Below, piece by piece: positions 49,216-59,507 of a stretch of DNA of 64,000 nt (position 1 is its first letter; each line of letters starts with the position of its first letter). The translations under genes and the position numbers were made by a program. The notes under the pieces were generated by a model. It searched no databases, was not told the DNA's origin, and saw nothing but the letters and a program-made list of their open reading frames with translations. The stretch is from Ascaphus truei (Eukaryota; Chordata; Amphibia; Anura; Ascaphidae), in NCBI GenBank assembly GCA_036426205.1, contig CM071573.1, positions 72,886,580 to 72,950,579 of the forward strand, read 5' to 3'.

Positions 49216-49994
49216 AAAGGAGCTGATTCAATAATTTCCACATTCAAGTCAGTGGGAGTATTCAGCTGAACCCACCCCAATCGACAATTTCAACGTTTCT
49301 AGAATCCTCCACTAAATAATTGTTGATTGGTAACATTTTTGTTAGTGATTCAATGCTGCAATGTAAGTTATTGTGAGTTATCCTAGTTCTGCTTAACCCC
49401 CTGGGTGCCCATGCACATAATTACTATGTCGTGGAGTCTAGCTCTCCAGTGGCCCCATAATAGAGTAGCTAAGTCATAATTTTATGGCTAGTTTTTGCAG
49501 GGGAGATCGCATTCTCTGGAGTGCTGAACTTGTTCTAGCAGGATAAGGAAGAGTACTCTTTCTCTTGCGTCATCAGTAATTGAGCGATCACCTGACCGTG
49601 AGGGCCAAAGTGGCGTGGCTCACTGGTGCGGAGGTTCTCTGGCACTCAAAGGGATTAACCAAAAGATTATCCTTTCTCCAGTGAACAATATAAGAATCAG
49701 CAGATCGTTTAGCTTCCTTGCATTGCCCTTTATCCACCTTTCCCTATATATTATTCAGTGACATTGTCACCACTGAAATATAGGTACTGTATGGAGGTGT
49801 TCATCTATTATTAAGTAATAGAATGATAGAAGGCAGAGCTCCATCAGTTTGACTCACTGTTCAAAGATACGGAAAAGGAATAAATTCTGCAGCAAAAGGT
49901 GTTGCAAGAAAACTTCACAGCGTTCTATTCACAGTAGCATGCAGATGATACGGCGAAAGATCCACGGAACGCTGACACGTTGTATTGTGTACAT
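49216..49994. other. No gene seen
   Basis: No recognisable feature. A moderately G+C-rich patch near 49390-49670 may be an old repeat. Confidence 0.45.
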
Positions 49995-50712
49995 CAGGGG
50001 TCCCAAACTCCATCAAGGACTCACGGGCCACAAACAGGCCAGCTTTTATGGATATCCCTGCATTAGCATAGGTTGCTCAATCAGTTGAAGACTAAGGCTG
50101 CGAACCCGCTGCGGCTGGCGGGGGGCAAGGCCGCCGACCACCAGACCCTTGCCCGAATGGTCCCTGCCCCCGCTGCTTCCTTCCGGCAGGGCTGACTATG
50201 TACTGTAATGCGTCAGCCGGCCGATGCTGCAAGATCCTTGTGATTTTCGGCGCTGACGCGTCACGTGGTACTCGAGTCAGCCAATGGGGAGGAGGAGAGG
50301 GAAGGAGCTAGATGGGAGGAGCCTTGGGCGGGGAGCAGTGAGGGAGCTGCGGGTTAAAGTATATATGTGTATGTGTATGTGTCTATGTGTGTGTGTGTGT
50401 GCGTATGTGTGTGTATGTGTGTGTATGTGTGTGGGGGGGTGGACGGCACCACGATCAGATCCCGCCCCCCTCCCTCCCACTCCCGCCCCCCTCCCTCCCA
50501 CTACCGCCCACTCCCACCCCCGCCCACTCCCACCCCCCTCCCTCCCACTCCCACCCCCCTCCCGCTCCGGCTCCCGGCTCCCTACAGACCGCATTTGGCG
50601 ATCTGTGTCTGTCAGCGCCCCGTCTGTCTGTCGTGCGGGCGCGCTGACTGAGGGAGCGGGGCCTTAGCCTAATCCATGGATTGAGCCAGCTCTGCTTGAG
50701 AACCCTGGAGTT
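49995..50712. repeat. Repeat A split by a G+C-rich insertion
   Basis: The left half of repeat A (CAGGGGTCCCAAACTCC ... GGATATCCCTGCATTAGCAT ... CTCAATCAGTTGAAGAC) ends near 50090. The right half resumes near 50668 (GGATTGAGCCAGCTCTGC ... GAGAACCCTGGAG). The two halves read as one palindromic copy if the insert is removed. Confidence 0.65.
50091..50667. mobile_element. G+C-rich insertion with TAAGGC/GCCTTA ends
   Basis: Starts TAAGGCTGCGAACCCGC and ends GGGGCCTTAG, so the outermost 6 bases are inverted. The interior is strongly G+C-rich, with a (TG)n/(TATG)n run (50360-50440) and a CCTCCCACTCCCGCC minisatellite (50465-50570). No coding motif. Likely a short non-autonomous DNA transposon. The termini are too short for family assignment. 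Confidence 0.45.
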
Positions 50713-51229
50713 CATGCTTCCTGTGACTACAGTGCTGTGAATTTGTCTTGCAACAACTTTTGCGGCTGAATTTATTTATTGTACGGATCTTTGAAAAGTG
50801 AGTGCTGCCTTCTATCATTCTATTACTTGAGTACTATTGCATTTGTTAGGGGCATGCACCAAATGATGACTTTTTGAATATTTTAGCCTCAGTGGTTTTC
50901 CTTTTTTTCTCCATTATTACCAATGCCTATTCCAGCAAAAAAGGTCACATTAACACCCAAAGAACAAACATTAGAATGCTGACTCCCAGCTGAAAATCAA
51001 TTCTTATTTTTAACAATCAAATAGTTTTTTAAGTTATAGTGTACAAATATGTTGTATAATAAATGTTTACAATTCTAGATATCTTGAATGTGAAATTAGA
51101 ACAATATGTGCCCAAAGGATAATAGATTATGGATAATCTACAATTAAATTACAGTGTTTGACATTCTTTACATTTCCTGGATATTTTAAAATTTTTCACT
51201 GAAGAATAGTGGGAGAAATAATGGTGTAG
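50713..51229. other. No gene seen
   Basis: A+T-rich sequence without recognisable features. Confidence 0.5.
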
Positions 51230-51480
51230 TCAGGGCAACCCGTGCAAAGCGCTCTTGGGGGGCCCGCTCAGAAGTCAGGGCCCCCTTCCACCTCCAGGCT
51301 CGATAAGAGCCGCTTGGCCGCAGGCCCACTCCTCACAGCCTCCAGATTCCCCCCTCTCCCTCATTGGATAAGACTGCAGCAGATAGGGAGGAGCATATGA
51401 CATCACAGGGCGCAGGAATCTCTCCAATAATCTCCCCCCCACACACACTACAATAAACCCCCACACTAAAATAACCATTT
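51230..51480. other. G+C-rich block, probable old repeat
   Basis: Abrupt G+C-rich segment (GGGCAACCCGTGCAAAGCGC ... ATGACATCACAGGGCGC) in A+T-rich DNA. No termini resolved. Confidence 0.35.
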
Positions 51481-51659
51481 CTATCCTTATTTGCTACTTT
51501 TAATAGTTGATATTGAACATTTATAATTTAAGTATTTCTTAATTTTAAAAGAGACTTGTGATCCGATTATATAAATTTGATATGGCTTCTTTAAATGAAT
51601 CACTGATACAGTATATGTAAAGTTGAGAAGATAATATGATACGGAGCTTTAAGTGCTTG
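51481..51659. other. No gene seen
   Basis: A+T-rich spacer. Confidence 0.5.
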
Positions 51660-51735
51660 TACAGGTAAACCCCGTTATAACGCGCCCCGTTATACCGCGA
51701 AACGGTTATAACGCGGTTTTCAAGTGGCTCCCGTT
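51660..51735. repeat. CGTTATAACGCG-rich repeat
   Basis: CCCCGTTATAACGCGCCCC, GTTATACCGCG and GGTTATAACGCGG occur close together: three copies of a near-palindromic 12-mer within 60 bases. May be one terminus of the unit that ends at 52668. Confidence 0.6.
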
Positions 51736-51780
51736 TATAAAAAAAAAAAAGAATTTTTTTAAATTTAATTATTATTTTTT

Positions 51781-52112
51781 TGCACACTGCACACACTCCC
51801 AGCACTCACTGCACACACGCTACACTGTACACGCCGCACACACTCTACACTGCACACACTCTACACTGCACACACTGCACACACTCTACACTGCACACAC
51901 TGCACACTCTACACTGCACACACTGCTCACTGCACACTGCACACACTCCCAGCACTCACTGCACACACTCTACACTGCACACACTGCACACACTCTACAC
52001 TCCACCCACACCCACACCCACTCAGCGTCCGTCCCCCTCCCAGAGTACATTCTGCGTCATTGTGCCCCCCTACACACACACAGACACACACACACACACA
52101 CACACACACACG
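51781..52112. repeat. CACACTGCACAC/CTACACTGCACA minisatellite and (CA)n run
   Basis: Many units of about 10-25 bases built from CTACACTGCACACACTGCAC to about 52010, then a short unique piece and a (CA)n run at about 52072-52111. Open frames here are artefacts. Confidence 0.9.
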
Positions 52113-52119
52113 GGGGGGG

Positions 52120-52600
52120 AATAATGTGAGGTGCAGGGGGGGAGAGACAGATGTGGGGTGCAGGGGGGTGATGAGTGAAGTGGGGTGCAGGGGGATGGCG
52201 AATGATGTGGGGTGCAGGGGGTGGACAGTGATGTGGGGTGCAAGGGGGTGGCGAGTGATGTGGGGTGCAGGGGGTGGACAGTGATGTGGGGTGCAAGGGG
52301 TTGACAGTGATGTGGGTTGGACAGTGATGTGGGGTGGACAGTGATGAGGGGTGCAGGGGGGTGGAGAGTGATGTGTGGTGCAGGGGGGTGGAGAGTGATG
52401 TAGGGTGCAGGGGGTGGATACTCATGTGGGGTGCAGGGGGTTGGAGAGTGTGGGGTGCAGGGGGGTGGAGAGTGATGTGGGATGCAGGGGGAGAGTGATG
52501 TGGGGTGCAGGGGGGAGAGTGATGTGGGGTGCAGGGGGGCAGTTTTGTGGGGTGCAGTGGGGTGTACAGTCATGTGGGGTGCAGGGAGGGGAGACTGCAG
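52120..52600. repeat. Minisatellite, about 25-30-bp GTGATGTGGGGTGCAGGGGG unit
   Basis: Some sixteen imperfect units of GTGATGTGGGGTGCAGGGGG with a variable GTGGAGA or GTGGACA spacer. Frames on both strands are repeat-derived. Confidence 0.95.
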
Positions 52601-52629
52601 CTGTGAAGGAGGGGGGACCCATCTGTGAA

Positions 52630-52669
52630 GGGGGGTAAATCCTGGGCAATGCCGGGTATATCAGCTAGT
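52630..52669 (+). mobile_element. Helitron-like 3' terminus
   Basis: CCTGGGCAATGCCGGG forms a short hairpin, followed about 8 bases later by CTAG (52665-52668) and then T. A hairpin a few bases before CTRR, with insertion in front of T, is the 3' signature of Helitrons. No Rep/helicase gene is seen and the 5' TC end is not identified, so this would be a non-autonomous copy. The minisatellites at 51781-52600 may be its interior. Confidence 0.5.
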
Positions 52670-52679
52670 CCTCTCTGAT

Positions 52680-53985
52680 TAAGAAGAGTGAGCTGCTAGT
52701 TCTTGGGGATTTCAACTATAATTGGCTCGACCCTAAAAACCACAAAATCCAGAGACAACTCAAGTCACTTAACCTAACGCAACTCATTTCCCAAACCACA
52801 CAGACAAACCTGAAATCTCACAACCATCCCTTGCTAGATTGGATTTTTTCCTCAATTTCCAGCAGACTCCAATCCTCTGGCATCTTTCCTGACATTTTTA
52901 GTGACCATGCAATAGTGTATTGTGTAAGAAAAATGAAATCTCCCCAATCAAGCCCTAAAGTTCTCCTCACTAACATTTAGACATTTTAACCCACAACAGT
53001 TTCTGGCTGACCTTACCAATTGCCCTTGATAAAGAATCGACTTAATTCCCGACACCGATTCTGCTCTCGACTATTTCCAATCCAAGTTCTTAAAACTCTT
53101 TGATACCCATGCCCCACTACACAGAATAAGAGTACGGGGCCCACCTTCTGTGGACATGCTTGAAAACGAGAGGTAACTCAATGTATTACTTCATGGTAAA
53201 ATATTTTATAAATAATATAAATAAATGGGTTACAACTGTCTTTATAGCTTTCTACCATTTCAGGGATGCCTTATGGAAAAGCTACAAAGTAAGCAGCAAT
53301 ACCAAGGATCTTAATAACTACAGATGCCTTACGGAATATGTGCACAAGACAAACAGGACAATCAAAAGCCCAATATAACTGACATTCCTCGCCAGAATAC
53401 ATCAAACCCAGTTAACTTCTGGAAAGTCATCCACAGTAAATACCAGCCTTCTAGCCATAAACAACCAAGTACTATCACTAAGGAGGATATTACTGTGACA
53501 AATCCCACTGACATTGCAAATGCATTCAATGATCACTTTGGGGGGTGTGCTTCTAATTTATTAGCTTAACGCAACCCAAACCACAAACAGGAACCTAATT
53601 CTGAAAGTACCCCTATAGCCCCACCACCTCCCAACACTGCACACAATTTTCAATGTGTCCCAGTATCTGAAGAGGACATTACACAAGAGCTCATCAAATT
53701 AAAACCAATTAAGCGATAACTATACCAAGACAAAATTTCCTAGCCAATTCCAATCTGGCTTTCACCTCAAACACTCCATGGTAACTACCTTGCTAAAAGT
53801 TTGCAATGAAATCCAGTGTGGAATGGAAATGGGACAACTCACTTGTGCAATATTCCTAGATTTTGCAAAGGCTTTTGATACTGTTGATCATGTTATCTTG
53901 CTTAACAAACTTCAGTGCTCTGGAATAGGGAAGCATGCTTTAAACTGGTTTCATTTCTACCTATCAGGAAGATCCCTGTAATGCT
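52680..53985 (+). mobile_element. CR1-like LINE fragment, internally deleted
   Basis: Plus-strand pieces of a non-LTR retrotransposon. At about 52695-52925 comes endonuclease sequence with LLVLGDFNYNW (a GDFN block) and FSDHAIVYCVRKMK (an SDH block). At 53324-53569 is the linker with PTDIANAFNDHF. At 53745-53981 is reverse transcriptase with CAIFLDFAKAFDTVDHVILL (motif A, catalytic aspartate) and ALNWFHFYLSGR. The stretch between GDFN and the linker contains stops, and most of the fingers domain is missing around 53715-53745. The sequence then stops after motif A. Non-functional. It differs from the element at 20552 in wording and orientation. Confidence 0.8.
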
Positions 53986-54496
53986 TGTGCTCACCAAGAA
54001 CAAGACGGGACCCCGGTACTGAGGTGGGAAAGTATTAAACTGTGCACCCACAGTAGTGGAGGCGCACCTGGAGGGTGGATAGTCAAGATTGCCGGGTCTA
54101 GCTTGGAGAGAGTGGGTTAGTCTGGATACTTGCCAAGGTCGTAGGTAGGTGCCAGGAGAGTAGTCAGTGTCCGGAGTGCTGAGGTCAGGGGTTGGAGCCA
54201 GTAGGAAGGTAGTTAGTCCGATTGCCGTGGTCAGGGATAGAGAAGTGCGGATGGTCTGAGGCAAGCCGGGGTCGTGAAGGGGGTGGCAAAGTCCATAAAC
54301 CAAAATGGTGCAGATGAAGAGTCTGATGTTGAGGCTGCATACCGGGATGTGTGAAACTCTGCACAGACACTGCAAGTACATGTGTCTGATTATATCACTT
54401 CATCTATGATTCAGGGAGGTAATACAGGTCATGTGGGAATAGGCCAGGAGAAGGGCTGAGGAAACCTGAAAACGTTTGCCCCCCTGCTCTGCTCCC
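53986..54496. other. No gene seen; moderately G+C-rich
   Basis: Possibly an old repeat (AAGACGGGACCCCGGTACTG). An antisense 159-codon frame has no recognisable motif. Confidence 0.4.
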
Positions 54497-54597
54497 CTGC
54501 ACCATGATTGAGCTATCTGTGCTGAAGCAGGGATATCCTGAAAACCCCACCTGTTAGGGGGTCTTGAGGACTGGAGTTGAGTACCCCTGGTTTAAAT
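54497..54597. repeat. Repeat A, right half
   Basis: ATGATTGAGCTATCTGTGC, then GCTGAAGCAGGGATATCC ... GTCTTGAGGACTGGAG and GTACCCCTGG. Confidence 0.75.
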
Positions 54598-55748
54598 AGA
54601 AGAAACTGTCCTATTTTTTTAAAAGCAATTAGCAGCTCTTTGTTTGATTTGGATTTAGCAACACACACATTCCTAAATCCCAATTCCAAGTACAGTACAT
54701 TCATTAAAGCAGTAGCTGTGTGGAGTCCCTTTTATGAAAACACACAGAGGACTACAGGGAAAATGCTTAGTGATGAGATGTGATTGAAATTGGATGTTTC
54801 ACGTTTTGCTCCCAAGGGTAAATTAGACAAGAGAAAGGTTCACACTACTGTTGTATCCAAATATGTGAAAGTCATTTCTAGTAAGGGCGATTTTGGCAAA
54901 TTACAGCAAATCTGATGTCTGCAGGGCAAACATTTGTGACCACTGTTTCCCAGAGCTTAACCAGATGCCTATGCAAATAAAATCTTACATTAGATGTGTC
55001 AGTGAGAGTAACAAAATATTAATAATTCTCATTCTTCTACCTTTCAGTAAATAAATAATATTCTTAGTACTAAAATGTAACCACTTTAGTACAGAGTTGC
55101 TAGTGCTAATGTATATGACCTCTCCCTGCAAAATAACATTTGAAGGGTAGGGATTTTGATCTAAAAAGAACCTCAGATGTTTACCTGTAACAATATACAG
55201 TATGTGGGTTTATAAGGTAGTGAAGAATTTGAAAAAGACAAACTTTATAATATGCAATAGCCATATTATGGAGCACAGCTACTTTCCAGTTGCCTTACAT
55301 GCAGAGATTGTGCTAGATTTGTTTGTTTTTTGAATGGAGGAGTTATCTTATTGTAAGAGGTACAATATGTGTTTGTGTATATAACCCAACATGTGAAGAC
55401 CATTCAGAAGCATCAGCCAACTCAAAGACATTTGGAAAAATGTATGCTGCATAACTATTAACTGAAAAGACAGGAACAAGAATGAATGGGCTCAAATTAA
55501 AATAACAGTGGGTCGAATGTATTGCAAGAAAAGACCATTGTTGGACAAAGATGGTGCTGGATTCCAAGGGATAGCAAAAGGCTAAGACAACGACCAAATG
55601 TAAGATAGAAGGATGAAATCAGAATATTTGTTGGAGCAACGTGGAGAAGAGAGGCTTGCAACTGCAGTAACCGGAAGATAATTGAGGAGGCCTTCATCCA
55701 GTCATCTAGCAGTGGATAAACAAGGGCTGAATAGACTGATGATTGGGT
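54598..55748. other. No gene seen
   Basis: Unique A+T-rich sequence. Short frames show no known motif. Confidence 0.5.
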
Positions 55749-55969
55749 GTGTATGTATGTATGCATGTATGTATGTATGTATGTATGTGTGTATAATAAT
55801 ATGTAAGAAAGAGAAATATGTGCCTAGAGGAGCGGCACAGGTTTACTAAGATTATACAAAAGTTTATAATATATATAGATATTATATATATTATATATAC
55901 GGTATATTATATATAATAGGTATATATATAGTATATATATATATAATATAGATAGAGGTACTAATATAT
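55749..55969. repeat. (TATG)n and (AT)n microsatellites
   Basis: A TATG run at 55749-55792 and imperfect TATA-rich sequence at 55865-55969, directly next to the following palindrome. Confidence 0.9.
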
Positions 55970-56515
55970 ATAATATTGCAAAAAAGGGAAAAGAGCCCCA
56001 ATGAAAGCACTCTGGTATGCCTGACAGTAAAAAACCACAATGTTATTGAAAAAGTTACAGAACCATAAATAAATTAAAGCACAGAAAATTTAAAACAAGG
56101 CATGGATCCCCGTGAGAAGTGCAAACTGATAAACCCCTCACATTCAGGGTTACCCTTAGAGAACAATACAAGTCAACAAAGCATATAGGTGCTAAAGAGT
56201 ACTGACAGGGTGTAAATGTGAAAGCTGCTAACAGACAATAAAAGGTGGCTAAATCAAGGTGATTGGTGGACTGTATAACAAAGTGCAGCAGTCCTCCCTA
56301 ATCAGGGGTAAATCTTACACCAATGCAATAACAACAGACTAGCTGTGAAAAAACAACATGTATAGTCACAAAGAGCACACCTAGGTCTTTAGCACAAATG
56401 AAGATACTTCACCTCATGTCAGGTACTCTGCCAGTCTTTGAGGAATCCAGGAAACGCTCACAGCACATGAGTATGTCCGAGAAGGGACCACACAGGGGAT
56501 CCTGCCACTGGACCG

Positions 56516-56553
56516 CTCCTAACGCGTTTCGGCCTTAGCCTTCAACTGGGAGG
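56516..56553 (-). ncRNA. Hammerhead-like motif, left arm of the palindrome
   Basis: On the minus strand: CCTCC, AGTTGA (for CTGATGA), GGCTAAGGCC (stem II region), GAAAC, CGCG (minimal stem III), then GGAG pairing with the initial CTCC (stem I). The order is that of a type I hammerhead with a very short stem III, as described for Penelope-like elements. The first core block differs from the consensus, so activity is doubtful. Confidence 0.5.
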
Positions 56554-56805
56554 ATGGTGCAGTGGGCATATAAATGCACACTTAAAAAGGATTTAATTAG
56601 TGCTGGTGATGTGGGAACCGTGGTGTGTTAATGGGTAGCACATGTAGTAGGGAGTAAACTAAGTTATTAGCATAATGCGTAAATTATGCAATAAATTAGT
56701 TTACTCCCTCTACACATGTGCTACCCATTAAACACCACAGGTGCCCACTATCACCAGCCTAATTAAATCCCTTTGTAAGGTGCATTTATACTGCCCACTG
56801 CACCA

Positions 56806-56838
56806 CTCCCAGTTGAGGATAAGCCGAAACGGTAGGAG
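56806..56838 (+). ncRNA. Hammerhead-like motif, right arm of the palindrome
   Basis: Mirror of the previous motif on the plus strand: CTCCC, AGTTGA, GGATAAGCC, GAAAC, a shortened stem III (GGTA) and GGAG. It has lost part of stem III relative to the left arm and is probably inactive. Confidence 0.45.
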
Positions 56839-57489
56839 CAGGTCCAGTGGCAGGATCCCCTGTAGTGTCCCTCTCTGGGACTACTCATGTGCTGTGAGGT
56901 TTCTCCTGGATTCCTCAAAGACGTGCAGAGTACCTGACATGAGGTGAAGTATCATTCATTTGCTGCTACAGACCTACTGTAGGTGTGCTCTTTGTGACTA
57001 TACATGTGTTTTTTCACAGCTAGTCTGTTGTTATTGCATTGGTGTAAATTTACCCACTGATGTAGGGAGACTGCTGCACTTTGTTATACAGTCCACCAAT
57101 CACCTATTATTAGCCACTTTTTATTGTCTGTTAGCAGCTTCACATTTACACCCTGTCAGGTACTTCTTAGCACCATATGTCTTGTTAGACCTTGTATTGT
57201 CTCTAAGGGTAACTCCAATTGAGGGTTTATCCATGTTTGCATTCTCAGGGGATCCATGCCTTGTTTTAAATTTCTGTGCTTTAATTTTATTTTATGTTCT
57301 GAATTTTTCAAATAAACTTGTGGTTTTGTACGTGTCAGGCATACCAGAGGCTTTTCATTGGGGCTCTTTTCCTTTTTTTGCAATATTTATCCTTATAAGC
57401 ACCACGACAGATGACTACATCTTAAATTTCTTATATTAGAAAAGTCGGTTGTGAGTGTTGCCTTATTTATCCATGGAGCGGGGTCATCT

Positions 57490-57515
57490 CTTTTCTATAC
57501 ATAGATATATATATA

Positions 57516-57554
<39 letters not shown>

Positions 57555-57560
57555 AAAATC
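57490..57560. repeat. (TA)n microsatellite
   Basis: Near-continuous ATATAT run abutting the 3' end of the minus-strand Penelope-like element. Confidence 0.95.
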
Positions 57561-57564
57561 AAAA

Positions 57565-59500
57565 ACGAATAGACGATACCGTTTGTGGCTATGACATGCT
57601 TTTATTTGTGCGAGCTTTCGAGATACACTGATCTCTTCTTCCGGCGGTGTTACAATGGATAAAGCAGAAAAGGTTTCATTGAAAAACAGTGCATCTTGGA
57701 ATGTTATCTGGGACTGAAACCTATCCCTCCCCCCTGTGCTGTATGCGATTTATGACTTGAGGTGTAAAATGGTCCCTGAAGGTTAGTGATGTAAGAGTGT
57801 GTATGTGTATGTGTGTGTATGTATGTATGTATGTAAATATAAATTTATAAAGTGCCCACAGTGTAAACAGCACCTAACAAAAGGTATGTGTGGAGTGGGA
57901 GTGTATTCCAATGGTGTGGGTAGGTGTAGACATGTAAGAAGGTGTTGCAATACTATAAGTGTGAGTTGATACTATGTGGTCCCTATTGGTATATAGAGAT
58001 GGACTTACATAGTGAATTGGTATGTGTGCGAGAGACAGCTGTGTGTGCATTCATATTGTGCAGTATGTATAGACATGGCCTTTAGCACTCATGGGAAGAG
58101 AGTTCTCTTGCGTCAGTAGTGACTCATGAAACTGAGGTCTCGGTTTAGGGCACCGCTAAGTGTCCTGAACAGTTGCATAAATTTGTATTCATGTAACCAT
58201 CTTTCTTTCGGTGTTCTAAGATTACCTTTGAGAATGGCCACCTTCAGATTGTTCATCTTATGGTCAGAGTCAGAGAAATGTTCGCCGACAGGACTGTCTC
58301 TTGTTCCATGTTTGATGCTGTGGCGATGCAGATTCATTCTCATGTTTAGCCCCTGTCCCGTCTCACCTACTGTATCTAGTAGAAGCCCCCTGGGCATTTC
58401 ATGCACGTGATGAGGTACACATCATTGCTGGAGAAACAGGCGAACCTTCCTCTGATTTTGTACTCCAGATTCCTGTGTTGTATTTGTATTGTGCCCGGAG
58501 TGTGGAGCATTGCGCAGGTTATTCATCTTGCGTCCTGGCACGGTCTTGTCACGCATTCAGTAGTACTGTTGAAAACTTTACTCCTCACCATTATTTTCTT
58601 GAGATTATGAGGTTGTCTGTATGATAGTAAGGGTGTTTCATAGAAGACCTGTTGCAGTCTTGTATCTTCCTGGAGAATGGGTTGTAGTTCCCTGGCGATC
58701 TTGCATAGGGCTTCTAGGTGCGGATTATATGTGACCACCAAAGCTACCCTTTCACTTGTCTCTTTCTGTCTGTATTCCAGGAGATCACTTCTTGTTATTC
58801 TGGTGGCTTTGTGGATTTGCTGGTCTAGAATTCTGTGGTTATAGCCACGGTTTATGAAATCTGATCTCAAGGATGCTATCCACTGGCCTCTGTCTGCTGT
58901 GTTGGAGCATATCCGGTTGTATCGTATGGCTTGACTGTAGATGGTTGCACCCTTAGTGTGTGTCGTGTGGAAGCTGTTGTCCCTCAAATAGCTGTCTCCC
59001 TCTGTAGGTTTGCGGTATACAGAAGTCTGTAGTTGGTTGTTCTTTATAGTAATGGTGGTGTCTAGGAAATATACTTTGTCCGGGGAATGGGTGCATTTGA
59101 GGTTGATGGTCGGGTGGAATGTATTGAAGTTCTCATGGAACTTTAGGAGGTCCTGTTAACCAGAGGTCCAAATCAGGAGGATGTCATTGATGTACCGAAG
59201 GAATATTAGGGGTTTCAAGTGACAGGTGGAAAGAAAGTCACGTTCCAGTTTTGCGCAGAATAGATTGGCATACCGTGGCACCATCTGAGTGCCCATATCA
59301 ATTCCGATTGTCTGGTATGTCATTTCCAAATGTGAAGTAGTTACGGGTCAAAATTAATTTGATACATTTAGTCACTGTCTCTTTGAGTTGCTCCTGTGGT
59401 CCCAGAAAGTATCAACAGGCTGAAATCCCATCTTTGTGTGGGATGTTTGTGTAAAGTGATTCTACATCCATGGTAGCAAAGTACTAATGGAATGTACAAT
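57565..59500 (-). mobile_element. Penelope-like element, RT plus GIY-YIG remnant
   Basis: Minus-strand order: reverse transcriptase begins at about 59490 with TMDVESLYTNI (motif A aspartate present), then near 59175-59210 RYINDI, where the family has YxDD (first aspartate replaced). The C-terminal part at 58523-58987 contains VTYNPHLEAL and LSYRQPHNLKKIMVRSK. The GIY-YIG-type endonuclease at 58113-58406 contains VGETGQ, LHRHSIKH and VGEHF. At the 3' end CTCGAAAGCTCGCAC and CACAAACGGTATCG precede the TA tract. Together these are diagnostic of Penelope-like retroelements. Stops and frameshifts separate the pieces. The 5' part is missing; the sequence ends a few bases before the Tc1-like element. 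Confidence 0.88.
57610..57643 (-). ncRNA. Hammerhead-like remnant at the PLE 3' end
   Basis: On the minus strand CGGAAGAA is followed by GAGAT-CAGTGT-ATCTC, a perfect 5-bp stem II, then GAAAGCTCGC. The stem II/GAAA arrangement matches a hammerhead, but the CTGATGA block is only loosely similar and no stem I pairing was found. Confidence 0.3.
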
Positions 59501-59507
59501 ATACATA

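Larger units (their letters stand above)
55970..57388. repeat. 1.4 kb palindrome with a hammerhead-like motif in each arm
   Basis: The outer edges pair: TTGCAAAAAAGGGAAAAGAG at 55976 versus CTCTTTTCCTTTTTTTGCAA to 57383. Inner landmarks repeat in reverse order (GGTATGCCTGACA/GTCAGGCATACC, CTGTGAAAAAACAACATGTA near 56344, CAGGGGATCCTGCCACTGGA near 56493). The turn is near 56680, between GGGAGTAAACTAA and TTAGTTTACTCCC. Arms are about 0.7 kb with many small indels. Each arm has a GAAACG-containing hammerhead-like motif. This looks like two inverted terminal regions (pseudo-LTRs) of a Penelope-like element. Confidence 0.8.

Noticed and set aside
50277..52649. Many 60-170-codon frames on both strands
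   Set aside because: All lie over C-rich, CA-rich or GGGGTGCAGGGGG minisatellites.
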